A stretch of DNA of 31,512 nucleotides from Polychytrium aggregatum (taxonomy: Eukaryota; Chytridiomycota; Chytridiomycetes; Polychytriales). The stretch spans positions 1 through 31,512 of the forward strand of contig NW_026516489.1 in NCBI RefSeq assembly GCF_025602895.1, in the 5' to 3' direction. Positions within the stretch are counted from its first letter, which is position 1; each line of letters opens with the position of its first letter. The notes beneath the pieces were generated by a model, which saw only the letters and a program-made list of their open reading frames with translations, made no database searches and was not told the DNA's origin. The position numbers were made by a program, and so were the translations under genes. Below are positions 1-9,116 of this stretch, piece by piece.

Positions 1-992
1 GGCTGGAGCAAGCCGGGTCGGGTGCAGTTCCAGAATGCGAGCTGGAATGATGCATAGCGGTGGCTGCAGGACTCGACACGAGCGACCCAGGAAACGATTG
101 CCACTGCTGCTAAATCCATGCCACATCCCCCCCCCGCAATACTTACACTCCAGTGCCCGTAGCGACTTGCAGTGTTTCATGACCAGCCAGAACAGCGGAC
201 TGGCGACTCGGTCGATCTCGGGGCAGGCGGCGATTGTGAGAGAGTCGAGGAGCGCTCCCCACTCGGGCAGAATCTGGGACAAGGTTGAGATGAACATTCG
301 TTGGTGCGAGGAGAAGTTGGCCCTGGCAGGCTCCGCCAATGCCAGGTTGATGGGAGCTTCCGCCGCGGCTGCTGCTGTTCCTAATGCCGGGACGTGCGTC
401 AGGGCCGGGTCCAGGAAGGGCAGGGCGTTTCCGATATGGGTTTCAAACTCTGCCGAAGACGAGGCCCGATAAGGCGTGCAGTTTGAGATGGAGAGAGACC
501 ACTGCACAGGGCTTGCGGGTTGGGGTGTTCCTTCGAGACCGACTTTGGCGTGGCTCGGTGGGAGATCTGCATCATCGATAGACCCAGCGCAAGAGCCGTG
601 GCAGATCCGAAAGGCAAACTCGAGGAGCTTTGTGACGGCGTAGAGGTCGAGGTGCTTCAGCTCCAGCTTGGACCACACGGCTGGAAGGCATACAAGACTG
701 TTGAACCGCCTTGAGATTCTACAGAGTGATCGTCGGGAAGGGGAGGGGAATTAGGGTGGTCAGATGGGTTTGTCGGTCTCATCGAGCGATGGACTGGGGG
801 CCAAAAACCCGAGATTGCACTGGCGTACCTGCGACATCGGAGGCGATCGACAGGAGGAAGGAGAGCGAGGATGGCGAGGGAGGCAAATCCGAGTGGCCCT
901 GTGGAAGGCAAGCTGCATCGGATCTTGGAGCAGACGGTGGATACATGGTCGGGAATGGCTGTGGTTTCGATAGCATCGGGGAGCGTGCCCAT
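1..992 (-). CDS. F-box/LRR-type protein, 5' part of gene (runs off left edge)
   Basis: Inferred exons, 5' to 3' on the minus strand, are 992..829, 718..147 and 41..<1. The first intron (828..719, donor GTACGC, acceptor CTCTGTAG) joins frames so that the protein reads DRLRCRRISRRFNSLVCLPAV. This is the classic F-box core (Leu-rich helix, then R-C-R-x-[IV]-S-R-R-F-N-x-L, then a P-A-V-W-like end). The next residues, WSKLELKHLDL, resemble the start of an LRR array. The second intron (146..42, donor GTAAGT) is supported by a strong donor; its acceptor TTCCAG is a choice that restores an open, Leu-rich frame. F-box proteins bridge substrates to Skp1-cullin ubiquitin ligases, which is the likely role here. 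The start is uncertain: the ATG at 992 is the nearest in frame, and another lies at 1163. The gene is tandem to a second F-box/LRR gene on the same strand. The C-terminus is outside the window. Confidence 0.62.
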
Positions 993-1175
993 GAGCAACG
1001 GCGATCGAGAAAGATCCCCGGCGAACGAAGGCGATCCGGAGCGAGGAAGAGCAGACAGCTGAGGTTTTGTGAGGACGCCAGGCCATGGCTCGGACGCACG
1101 ATGATTGGACAGCGCGTGCGCAGTATGTGTGGCCAATGGAAAACGGGTGCTGGCCAGAAACACACGACCATGAAC

Positions 1176-1332
1176 ATGGCGATGAGCAAGGTGGTGAGCA
1201 CGGCGATGAGCATGGTGGTGAGCATGGCGATGAGCAAGGTGGTGAGCACGGCGATGAGCATGGTGGTGAGCATGGCGATGAGCAAGGTGGTGAGCACGTT
1301 GATGAGCACGGTGATGAGCACGGTGATGAGCA
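1176..1332. repeat. Minisatellite of 12-bp units in a 48-bp higher-order repeat
   Basis: The 12-bp units GATGAGCAAGGT, GGTGAGCACGGC, GATGAGCATGGT and GGTGAGCATGGC follow each other in fixed order. The resulting 48-bp block is repeated about three times and then degenerates into GATGAGCACGGT copies. It is open in several frames (Gly-Asp-Glu-His rich on plus, Leu-Ile-Thr-Met rich on minus), so frame openness here is not evidence of coding. It lies between the stop of the gene at 1440 and the start of the left-edge F-box gene, probably in the latter's promoter or leader. I see nothing else in 993-1439. Confidence 0.9.
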
Positions 1333-1439
1333 GCGAGCGCACTGCATTGGAGCGACCTCGATGGCCCTCTTGGGATCTCGACGCAGAATTATTGTCATTT
1401 ATTCCAGGATCGATCATGGGTGGCTGGGCGCTGCCCAGA

Positions 1440-3899
1440 TCACATCGACGGGACGCAAGCCCGAGGCCCACGACACAACAGCTGCAGGCAAAGGCGACCC
1501 AGGGCGTTCGCTTCGCGAGTACGGTTGAGTCGCACGGAAGCTTCTTCCTGATTCGGGACCGGATGGCACGGGCAAAGCGACAGTCGAGCGAGGCTTCTCA
1601 GCGACGCCAGAGGTTTCAGCGACGATATCGCCGTGCAGCAACCCAGATTCAAGTCGCAGAGGAGATGCAGTTCCAAGAGCGGATCGAGCGAGCGAACGGA
1701 CGAAAGGCCGGCCAGATCGAGCACGTTGAGCACGCGAAGAGCAGCAAGGGGCCGCAGATCTGAGATGCGGCTGCACCCATCGAGGTAGAGCGCCTTGAGC
1801 TGCGACAGAGCCGAGAGGGGCTGGATCGAGGAGACCGAGGTGCATTCGGTCAGTTTGAGCCACTCCAGCGATCCCAGACCAGCAAGAGGGCCCAGTGACT
1901 CGATTCGGCAACATTCTTGGAGATTGAGTTGATACAGGGCGCTCAGTGATGCGATCGGCTTGATGCTGGTGAGGAGCGTACAGCCGCCCAGGTCCAGAGA
2001 CTGGAGTCCGGTCAGCTCTCGCAGAGGTTCGATGGAGACGATTCCCTCGCACTGCAGCAGATCGAGGTTTCGGAGCATCGACAGGCGTGCGACAGGCTCT
2101 ATGGAAGCGATGCGGACGCATCCTGCGGCGTTCAGGATCCGAAGTTGTGCGAGGCTTTCGAGGCCGGCCAAGGACGCAAGCTTCGGGCATTCGCTACAGT
2201 TGAGATCTTGCAGCGAAGTAACGGATCGGAGAGGCCAGAGGGTGGTGATCAAGGAGCAGCCGGCGACACTGAGGGCGACAAGCTCTCGCAGGTCCGACAG
2301 AGGGTCAAGGGACGGAAGAAGCGTGCAGTAGTCGAGATTGAGTTTCGTGAGGCGACGCAGGTTCCTCAGTGGTTCGATGCAGGAGATGGACCGGCATCTC
2401 TGGAGGTGCAGCTCTCGAAGGCCGGCGAGAGACCGCAGAGGTTCGAGTGACTCGATCTGGGGAGACTGGCTCAGATCCAGATCGCTCAGACTTTGAAGCG
2501 CCGCCAGCGGAGAGAGTGAGACGATGCCGATGCACTTGGAGAGGGTCAGATGCTCCAGTGAAGAGAGGGAGCGCACTGGCTCGATCGAGCGGAGTGAGGG
2601 GCAGTTTGCGAGGTGCAGGGTCTTGAGGGACGAGAAACCAGCAATGGGTGCGATGCATTCGAGGTTGGCACAGCCGACCAGACGAAGCTCGGTGAGCGGA
2701 GGCGCGGCATATGTCGTCAAAGAACTGAAAGCCAGCGACGGCGGCGGGATCGAGACGATCGAGCAGTCTTCCATCGAGGAGGGAGTGTCGGCCTCCAACG
2801 GCAACGGATCGGAGGACAGTGGCGAGCCAATGCATGAGGAGGCTGTTGCTGATGGCGACATCGGGTCCGAGATCCCAGATGATATCGGAGAGAGGGGCCA
2901 AGCGACATCCATGGGTGACGGAGGGTCAACGGGCGACCGGCAAGGCGTTGCCGAGGGAGTGTCGGCAGCCAGGCTCACCGGCGAAGGCGGGCACGGTGCG
3001 CCTGCGACCACGACCCGATGCGAAGACCCAGAGAGCGAGTCCGGGAGTCGATACAGCGGCGAATCCTGTATCCACAGCGTGACCAAGGATTTTGCGAGGC
3101 ACCCAAACGAAGCGGGCAGCTCGGCGAGCGAGCGAGACTGGATGACCATGGCCGTGGGCCGCCAGAAACAGGTGGTTTCGGGCAGCTGCTTGCAGCCATA
3201 GCCGCTGTAGAGACCGTAGTCGCGGAAGTCGTGCAGACCGACGGTGTCGGGAAAGGAGCCGTCAGCCATCCAGTCCCAGAGGAAGGACGAGCCTGACTGA
3301 GATCGAGAAGAGGCATGTGGCCAGCGAGCCCAGAGGATACTGCGATGCTCTTGGGCAAGGGCCCTGACGCTGTCCAGCAGCTGTGGATACAGGTGGACAT
3401 TCTGCCACAGGATCAGCTCGCAAGGGTGCGGGTCAGGACGGGTGCGGTTGAGAAACGAATCGGCGGCAACGATGAGGTGGGCAATCTGATGCGAGGGAAT
3501 CGATCGAGCAGGAAAGCCAAAGTACTCGCGGAAGAGGATCTTCCAATACATTGGCTGGGAGAGGAGAGCACGGGCATGCCGGGACAGCGAGCACAACTTG
3601 GTCCACTCCACCGGGCCAACGTGGTCGATCAGCAGACTGGCCACCACCAGGACCGAGCGGCACTCGACCGACAGAGGCGGGGAAGCAGCGGGTGGGAGCT
3701 GGGGGTGCTGGGAGAGCCGCGGGGAGGCCATGGCCGAAGCAGGGAGATGGGGATGGAGCGCTGGCGATGCGCTTTCAGCGGGAATGCCCGTCCAGAAGCA
3801 AGACGGAGGTGTGGCCGAGGACGCGGAAAGGGACGAGGGGGTGTGGGCATGATCAGGCTCGAGACCATGGAATGGGCGACGGGGGATGGGCGACGACAT
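1440..3899 (-). CDS. F-box-like protein with 16 x 23-residue internalin-like leucine-rich repeats
   Basis: Single-exon ORF of 819 aa. Residues 1-75 are Pro/Ser-rich and disordered-looking. Residues about 82-130 look like an F-box: a hydrophobic helix, W-T-K-L-C-S-L-S, and a downstream P-M-Y-W-K-I-L-F-R-E-Y-F motif. Residues 131-400 contain a globular segment and a Pro/Ser linker. From residue 402 to 769 there are 16 leucine-rich repeats, each exactly 23 residues, followed by a partial 17th. Consensus: LxxLxLxxC, then two residues, then IxSLxPLxxL. The P-L near the end of each unit recalls internalin/SDS22-type LRRs; the central Cys recalls the cysteine-containing class of F-box proteins. Likely role: substrate-recognition subunit of an SCF ubiquitin ligase, inferred from domain order. 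The start at 3899 is the first ATG of the open frame; Met57 could also serve. It lies in tandem with the F-box gene at the left edge. Confidence 0.85.
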   Translation of the reverse strand: MSSPIPRRPFHGLEPDHAHTPSSLSASSATPPSCFWTGIPAESASPALHPHLPASAMASPRLSQHPQLPPAASPPLSVECRSVLVVASLLIDHVGPVEWTKLCSLSRHARALLSQPMYWKILFREYFGFPARSIPSHQIAHLIVAADSFLNRTRPDPHPCELILWQNVHLYPQLLDSVRALAQEHRSILWARWPHASSRSQSGSSFLWDWMADGSFPDTVGLHDFRDYGLYSGYGCKQLPETTCFWRPTAMVIQSRSLAELPASFGCLAKSLVTLWIQDSPLYRLPDSLSGSSHRVVVAGAPCPPSPVSLAADTPSATPCRSPVDPPSPMDVAWPLSPISSGISDPMSPSATASSCIGSPLSSDPLPLEADTPSSMEDCSIVSIPPPSLAFSSLTTYAAPPLTELRLVGCANLECIAPIAGFSSLKTLHLANCPSLRSIEPVRSLSSLEHLTLSKCIGIVSLSPLAALQSLSDLDLSQSPQIESLEPLRSLAGLRELHLQRCRSISCIEPLRNLRRLTKLNLDYCTLLPSLDPLSDLRELVALSVAGCSLITTLWPLRSVTSLQDLNCSECPKLASLAGLESLAQLRILNAAGCVRIASIEPVARLSMLRNLDLLQCEGIVSIEPLRELTGLQSLDLGGCTLLTSIKPIASLSALYQLNLQECCRIESLGPLAGLGSLEWLKLTECTSVSSIQPLSALSQLKALYLDGCSRISDLRPLAALRVLNVLDLAGLSSVRSLDPLLELHLLCDLNLGCCTAISSLKPLASLRSLARLSLCPCHPVPNQEEASVRLNRTREANALGRLCLQLLCRGPRACVPSM

Positions 3900-3983
3900 T
3901 GGGGTGTTTGATCGAGAGAGACATGCAGAGCAAGAGAGGGAGGGCCGGATGTCGAATTAAGCTGGCTGGAACTCAGGCGGACT

Positions 3984-4081
3984 CAGTTGGATGCAGTTGG
4001 ATGCAGTTTGATGCAGTTGGACGCAGTTGGATGCAGTTTGATGCAGTTGGATGCAGTTGGATGCAGTTGGATGCAGTTGGA
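3984..4081. repeat. 10-bp tandem repeat (TTGGATGCAG)n
   Basis: About nine to ten adjoining copies of TTGGATGCAG with single-base variants (TTTGATGCAG, TTGGACGCAG). It lies about 90 bp upstream of the start of the LRR gene at 3899. The unit is not a multiple of three, so it reads as a repeat in all frames and does not look coding. Confidence 0.9.
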
Positions 4082-4133
4082 GCTCGCTGCCCCGAGTTGC
4101 TGCCCCGGCTGCTGCCCCGGGCGAACCAAGCAT

Positions 4134-4225
<92 letters not shown>
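4134..4225. repeat. Hexanucleotide microsatellite (CAACAG)n
   Basis: About 15 uninterrupted copies of CAACAG on the plus strand. It is in the divergent intergenic region between the minus-strand LRR gene and the plus-strand gene at 6028. Long frames read through it as poly-Gln or Asn-Ser runs only because the unit contains no stop codon. The same motif occurs in inverted orientation at 13305-13355. Confidence 0.95.
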
Positions 4226-4226
<1 letters not shown>

Positions 4227-4755
4227 GGGAAAAGCCGGGCCCCGATTGGCACGATAAGGTCGCTGCGCACAGCAACCTTGGTCACCGGAGCCAATGGGCT
4301 GGCGCGAAGGAGCCACGTGACAGCACCAAGAGCGAGGAGCGAGGGCATCTCGGCGGGCATCTCGGCGGGCGACACAGAGCTGCAGCGCCACAGGGCAGCT
4401 GGATGCGTGGCGCGGCGCCGGTGCGTCGCACAGCTTGCGCAGCCGGCGGTGGTGGAACACTGGTGGAACACTGGTGGCAGGGCGGTGGCGCAGGAACAGT
4501 GGAGCGCGCGGGCGGCGCGGGCAGCGATTGGCTGGCGACGGACCACTGAGAAACCGCGCAGGCCATGGGCGCACAAGCGACGCGCGGCAGTCAGAGTGGG
4601 GGCGAAAAGCGAGCGTGGCTCCGGTCACGAGGATTGGGCTGTGCGCAGAGCGAGTGCTGACGGCGACAGTGCCGTTGGCAGCGCTGTTTGCTTGGCGGTG
4701 CTGGTGATAGTGGTAACGACAGTGCTGTTGGCGGTGCTGTTGGCAGTGCTCAGTC

Positions 4756-4840
4756 GGTATCGACTTGGTATCGACTTGATATCGACTTGGTATTGACTTG
4801 GTGTCGACTTGGTGTCGACTTAGTGCCAACTTGGTATCGG
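4756..4840. repeat. 12-bp tandem repeat (TATCGACTTGG)-like
   Basis: Seven or so degenerate copies of a TCGACTTGGTAT unit lie side by side, with TGTCGACTTGG variants. Just upstream, 4700-4750 carries shorter imperfect GGTGCTGTTGGC copies. The region is otherwise without a gene I can support. Confidence 0.8.
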
Positions 4841-4884
4841 CTGCTCGTCTTGGCTCTGCCTGCTTGGCTCGCCTCGCGATGCCC

Positions 4885-4973
4885 TTGCTATCACTCGCTA
4901 CTTGCTGTCACTTGCTATGTGCTACTTGCTGTCACTTGCTATGTGCTAATTGCTATCACTTGCTATGTGCTAA
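4885..4973. repeat. Tandem repeat of CTTGCTATGTGCTA / CTTGCTGTCA units
   Basis: Three near-identical blocks alternate CTTGCTGTCA or TTGCTATCA with CTTGCTATGTGCTA. They form a short array of about 25-bp composite units. It follows the 12-bp array immediately, so the divergent spacer 3.9-5.0 kb holds at least four unrelated tandem repeats. Confidence 0.8.
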
Positions 4974-5228
4974 CCATCGCTTTCATCGATTCATCTCCTG
5001 TCGATGCCGCACTTTATCGATTCATCGCTTGTCGATGCCGCTCTGTCCCTCGCATCGCAGTCCTTGCCCCCCGCGGACAATCCCCAGGCCTGTCCCCCAG
5101 TGGTGCTGAGCGCCGCCCGCTCAAAGTCGCTCAGCGGCCCTCGCGGCTCTGGCCTTGCCACGCCCGGCCCTGCTCGGCCTGCTTGTGCGTGTCGCCGCGC
5201 CCGGCTTTTGGGGGGGGGGCCATCATCG

Positions 5229-5236
5229 TATATATA
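5229..5236 (+). promoter_or_regulatory. TATA-like element upstream of the gene at 6028
   Basis: TATATATA stands alone in GC-rich sequence and marks a sharp transition. To its right (5240-5760) the plus strand becomes extremely C/T-rich, as in fungal transcription-start and leader regions. It is about 800 bp before the ATG at 6028, which implies a long or spliced leader if it is the core promoter. Confidence 0.4.
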
Positions 5237-5239
5237 CCG

Positions 5240-6027
5240 AGTCGGCAGATACCCGCCTGGCGCTCCCGTTCGTCCAAAGCTGATCCGCAACCGACCTTCC
5301 TCATCCCGACCCAGCCCAGCCCAACCCAGCCCAGCCGGCCCCGTCTCTGGCCCCATCTCTGGCTCCGTCTCCGGCATCCTCATCCCCTCCGATCTCATTG
5401 CTTGTCCGCCTTTGCTGCTGTCCCTTTCCCTCTGTCGCTGTCGCATCCTCCATCGCCTCCCGCTGTCCGTCGCCTCCCGCAATACACTGCGCAACCCAAC
5501 TTCATCCTGCATCGTCTTCTGTCTGCGGATCATTCCTGCCAGCCTGTCGTTGCCGGTCTATCGTCGCCACAGACCTTTGCCGCACTCTCCTTCTCTCGGT
5601 CTGCCCTGGTCCCAGCCCGTCTTGTCCGTCCCTGCCATCCGCCCTCGTCCCGGCTCCAGGATCCCGCCCCACTCTTTCTCGTTTTTTCTGTCCTGGTGCC
5701 GCCTCTCTCCCCCCCACCAGCTCGTTGCCGTTTTTCGCCGCCATACTTCAAAGGTAAATCTGCTTGCTGGCTGCGACACCACAATTTTCTGCTCCTGCTC
5801 AACTGTTTCCTGGCTTTTGCTGGCTGCGGTTGCCTCCCTCGTCGCCATCCTGTCGAACCGCTCTCCCGCCATGGCTGCTCGAGACAGTGATTGCAAAGAG
5901 CAAGAGCAAGAGCAAGAGCACTGACATTCAACAACCCCTGGCGTCAACAAACCCAGTCTTCTCGTCCAGATCCCAGTGACATTGTCCGCGCACTCGCCTG
6001 TCCAATCTCTCCACTCGCATCAGTGCC
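5240..6027 (+). other. Pyrimidine-rich 5' leader with a possible leader intron
   Basis: The plus strand is almost entirely C and T from 5280 to 5750. A donor-like AAG|GTAAAT lies at 5753/5754. CAG acceptors lie at 5956, 5969 and 5976, after a CTGAC branch-like sequence near 5922, so a leader intron of about 200 nt is possible. A small hexamer array (AGAGCA)n lies at about 5897-5921. The overlapping open frames across this stretch have no recognisable protein features, and I take them as non-coding. Confidence 0.35.
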
Positions 6028-6993
6028 ATGTCGACTTCCAGCGTTGATTTGCTCACCGACACCGCTTCCATCCAGTCCATGATGGCTTCGGATCTGCATA
6101 GCCCTCGGAGGCGCCTGCAGGCCAAGCCCAAGTTCGAGCGTCGTCCCTCCGATATCGGGCTCATCCGGACGGCCGTCCTCATGAGTCCCATTAAGCCGCT
6201 GGTGCACTACGACTACCACGCCGATTCGACCCCCGCCTCTGGCGTCCCCGACGACGACTCGAGCTTGAGCGACAACTCTTCCGACAGCGACTCGGACGAC
6301 GTCCCCGAGGATGCCAACTCGAGCAACAGCAGCCTGCCTATTGACGACGACGAGGTCGAAGCGTACCTGTCGGTGCTCGCTCTCAAAACCAAGGCATGGA
6401 AAGAGGGCTATCGCACCCTCGACCGTAAGGACTCTGCCGTCTCGCAGCTTGCATCGCCATCCTCGATAGAGTGCCCCAAGGTCGTGGTTGTCTCGCCCTC
6501 GGAGCCGGCTGCTACTGCCGAAACTGGCTGCTCGCCTTCGCTCTCGTCCCTTTCAAGCCCGGTGCTGACTCCCCTGTCGCGCAAGGTCACCCGTATCGGC
6601 GACGACGGCTCGATGCACATCAACTCGCCCTCGCTGTCCAAGGAGTGCTCGTGTCCGCTCTCGCTGCCCTCGGCTACCCTGGACGCTGCCGACCTGCTGG
6701 TATCGCCCTCTCTGGCCACGCTGCGGCTCGCCAGCGCCGGTGTGTTTGCCCAGACAAACCCCATGTGCCCAGTCCATGGCCTGGACGAGGCCTCTTCGGA
6801 TACGGCCGTGCTCTCGATCCTCGAGGAAATGGACCTGATTTTGGCCTCGAGAGAGTTCAAGGTCCGCTTTGCTGCCGATGCCGACCTCGAGACATGCTAC
6901 TCGTACGAGGACTATGTCGAACGCATGGCCCACATCAAGAAAAAGTCCAAGATTGCATCCATGATCCCGCGCATCTTCACACGCTCGTCGTAG
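6028..6993 (+). CDS. Acidic, serine-rich protein of unknown function with a KVRF motif
   Basis: Single open frame of 321 aa, starting at an ATG after a long CT-rich leader and ending in TAG. Codons are strongly C/G-ending, and the frame is far better organised than the shadows around it. Visible features are a basic Ser/Arg N-terminal segment (about residues 25-60), an acidic Ser/Asp run (about 75-115), a Ser/Pro-rich middle and a better-conserved-looking C-terminus from about residue 255. The C-terminus includes K278-V-R-F281, which matches the consensus RVxF docking motif for protein phosphatase 1. It is followed by a tyrosine/aspartate stretch (CYSYEDYVERM) and a basic tail. The sequence suggests a regulatory, mostly disordered protein. 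A PP1-targeting role is only a hypothesis from the short motif. No transmembrane segment or signal peptide is visible. Confidence 0.72.
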   Translation: MSTSSVDLLTDTASIQSMMASDLHSPRRRLQAKPKFERRPSDIGLIRTAVLMSPIKPLVHYDYHADSTPASGVPDDDSSLSDNSSDSDSDDVPEDANSSNSSLPIDDDEVEAYLSVLALKTKAWKEGYRTLDRKDSAVSQLASPSSIECPKVVVVSPSEPAATAETGCSPSLSSLSSPVLTPLSRKVTRIGDDGSMHINSPSLSKECSCPLSLPSATLDAADLLVSPSLATLRLASAGVFAQTNPMCPVHGLDEASSDTAVLSILEEMDLILASREFKVRFAADADLETCYSYEDYVERMAHIKKKSKIASMIPRIFTRSS

Positions 6994-9116
6994 CGCCACA
7001 ACGGGGAGGAAAGAAATCCCCATCCCCAGCCCCCCTGCTCTCCATGGTCGGCCATGTCAGTCCACATAATCTCCTCCCGCAATCCCACAAACACACACTC
7101 ATTCCCTTCGCATTATGCTATTTTTTACTTTATTTTACCCAGTCAACCCTGCTTCAGCAGCCAATCCGCGGTCGTCTGCTGAGCAAGTATTGTTTTGATC
7201 TCTCGACTCTTGTCTCCCACTCTCTCTCTCTCTCTCTGATTCCAAGATCAAGCTGGCCAGCTTGAATCCACAGGATCCTCCCCCCTCCGTTCTTTCCACA
7301 CACTTATTCTCGTGTATATCTTTAACGCCCATCAGCGCTGCTGGTCCAGAACAACGCCGATATCCTGCCTTTCCCTCCTCCTCCGCCCCCAGCCCCAACT
7401 GTCCCCCGCGCCGCAAAACACTCGTCCGTCGACCCATTGCACATCCATCCCACTTGCTCGCACAGCCCCGTCACGAATCAACACTCGAACTCCTCCTTCC
7501 AACATCCACACCCACCCCCCCTCGTTTCACGCTCACTTCACGCCCACTCACTCACCATGCGGCCCATGCGAGAAATTGCCTCGCTATTGACTGGACATGG
7601 CGCTGGCGGGAACATGCCTCCTCTGCCATGATGGATGGCCCACCGAATTGTCTGGATCAACAACAGAAACGAATACCAAGTAACGCCCCTCGGAAAATAC
7701 AATCAGGACCACCGAGACATCCCCCCCCTCCCAAGACCCCCCCCCTCAGCACTCTTGAAAAAAATAGTCACAATATTCAAACCCCAGAAAACTGTTCCCC
7801 AGCTTCGTTTTATGCACAGGATCCACATCGTCGTCGCTGATACCACGGTCACTGTTTAGCGTTCCAAGTTGCCTGAATCCCGAGCCAAAAGCCTCTCACA
7901 ACAGCGACGGCTTCTCTGGTGGATCTTGGTGAGTCAATGAGCAGGGGGGGGGAAGTAGCGGCAACGGCGTGCCAAGACAGGGGGGTTGCCATTGTCGTTG
8001 ATGTGTTCCTAACCTTAATCGCCTGCTTTGCTCCCCCTCCCCCGATTAACATTCAGCACGCCAACTGAATGACTCGCCCAAGTTTTGACGTCCTAGACCG
8101 AGCCCATCGGCCGATCCCGCATTTGCCGTTATTTATTTGATTTTCCTCACCATATTCATTTTATTCTTTTTCTTTTTTTCTTTCCTTTCTTGATTATTAT
8201 TTTATCTTGTTTGGTGCCTGGATTGTATGGATCGTGGGCGGTGGATTGTTTGGCTTTGGCACAAACTCCATACCCCTCCTTTCATGCTCCTCTTGACTTG
8301 GCGTTGTGGAAGGGCTCGCTCAGAGTACCTGACGAATGTTTGACCCCTTGGGCTCGATGCATCATTCATTCTCCGTCGGACACACACTGAATAAGGAGGC
8401 AACTTTTCTCAGGCTACGAATGGCAGTGTAGCACCGCATCACAGAATGGTCATGAGCCAGCACACGATGTTTTGAGGCAACACAAAGTATTTGATCAACG
8501 ACCAAAAATTCGGGGTGTCCCGTTTCTTTCTGGATATTGGAATAACAAGCAGGCCTTCCAAAAAGTGGGAGAGAGAGAAAAGAGTGAAAATAGCAGCAAG
8601 AGAGCGTGGGTAAAAAAAAAAAAAGTACAGTAACATACACAATATAGAGACGAAGGGGTCCGACGAGGATCGGATGGGTCGGATTTGCGACGGAGGAAAG
8701 GGAGGGAGAGAGAGAGAGAGCTCACGAGGCACCCGAGCCGACTGCATTTGCAGATGGGCGACGGTGCTTGAAAAGCATTGGCGCCATACACAGGGATAGA
8801 AGGATGGGCGGCCAGCTGAAAGCCGGTCAAATTGGAGCAGGCGAGCATGCGGTAAACGAGGGGAGGGGCTCGACCGAAGCGAGACAGGTGACAGAGCCAG
8901 GGCGGCAGCGATAATGACGACGGCAGCGCCGTTGGAGCAGGAGCGGACCGTGGATACGCAGCATGTACACACGCTGCGACTTCCTGCCGCATGTGTCTGT
9001 TCTCTGACCGACCTGCGGACGACGAGCGCGGGCCCTGGAGCCAGTCCCTCTCGCAGCGCTCACATCGGCTGGTCAAGGGAGCCAGTGAGCCAGGCCAGAT
9101 GTTGGCAGCGACTGCT
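6994..9116. other. Convergent intergenic region, no gene supported
   Basis: This lies between the 3' end of the gene at 6028-6993 and the 3' end of the minus-strand SFP1 homologue. It holds a (TC)n run near 7217-7237, C-rich tracts, a T-rich stretch at 8140-8210, an A13-class homopolymer near 8620 and a (GA)n run near 8705-8720. All are typical of 3' UTR and spacer DNA. Short open frames here are unrelated in frame and composition to the real genes. Confidence 0.6.

Noticed and set aside
711..1763. 350-codon plus-strand frame with Met/Ser/Val repeats
   Set aside because: It is antisense to both F-box genes and covers the minisatellite, so it stays open because of repeat composition.
4688..5890. 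400-codon plus-strand frame
   Set aside because: It is composed of tandem repeats and a CT-rich leader; the Ser/Pro/Arg composition reflects pyrimidine skew.
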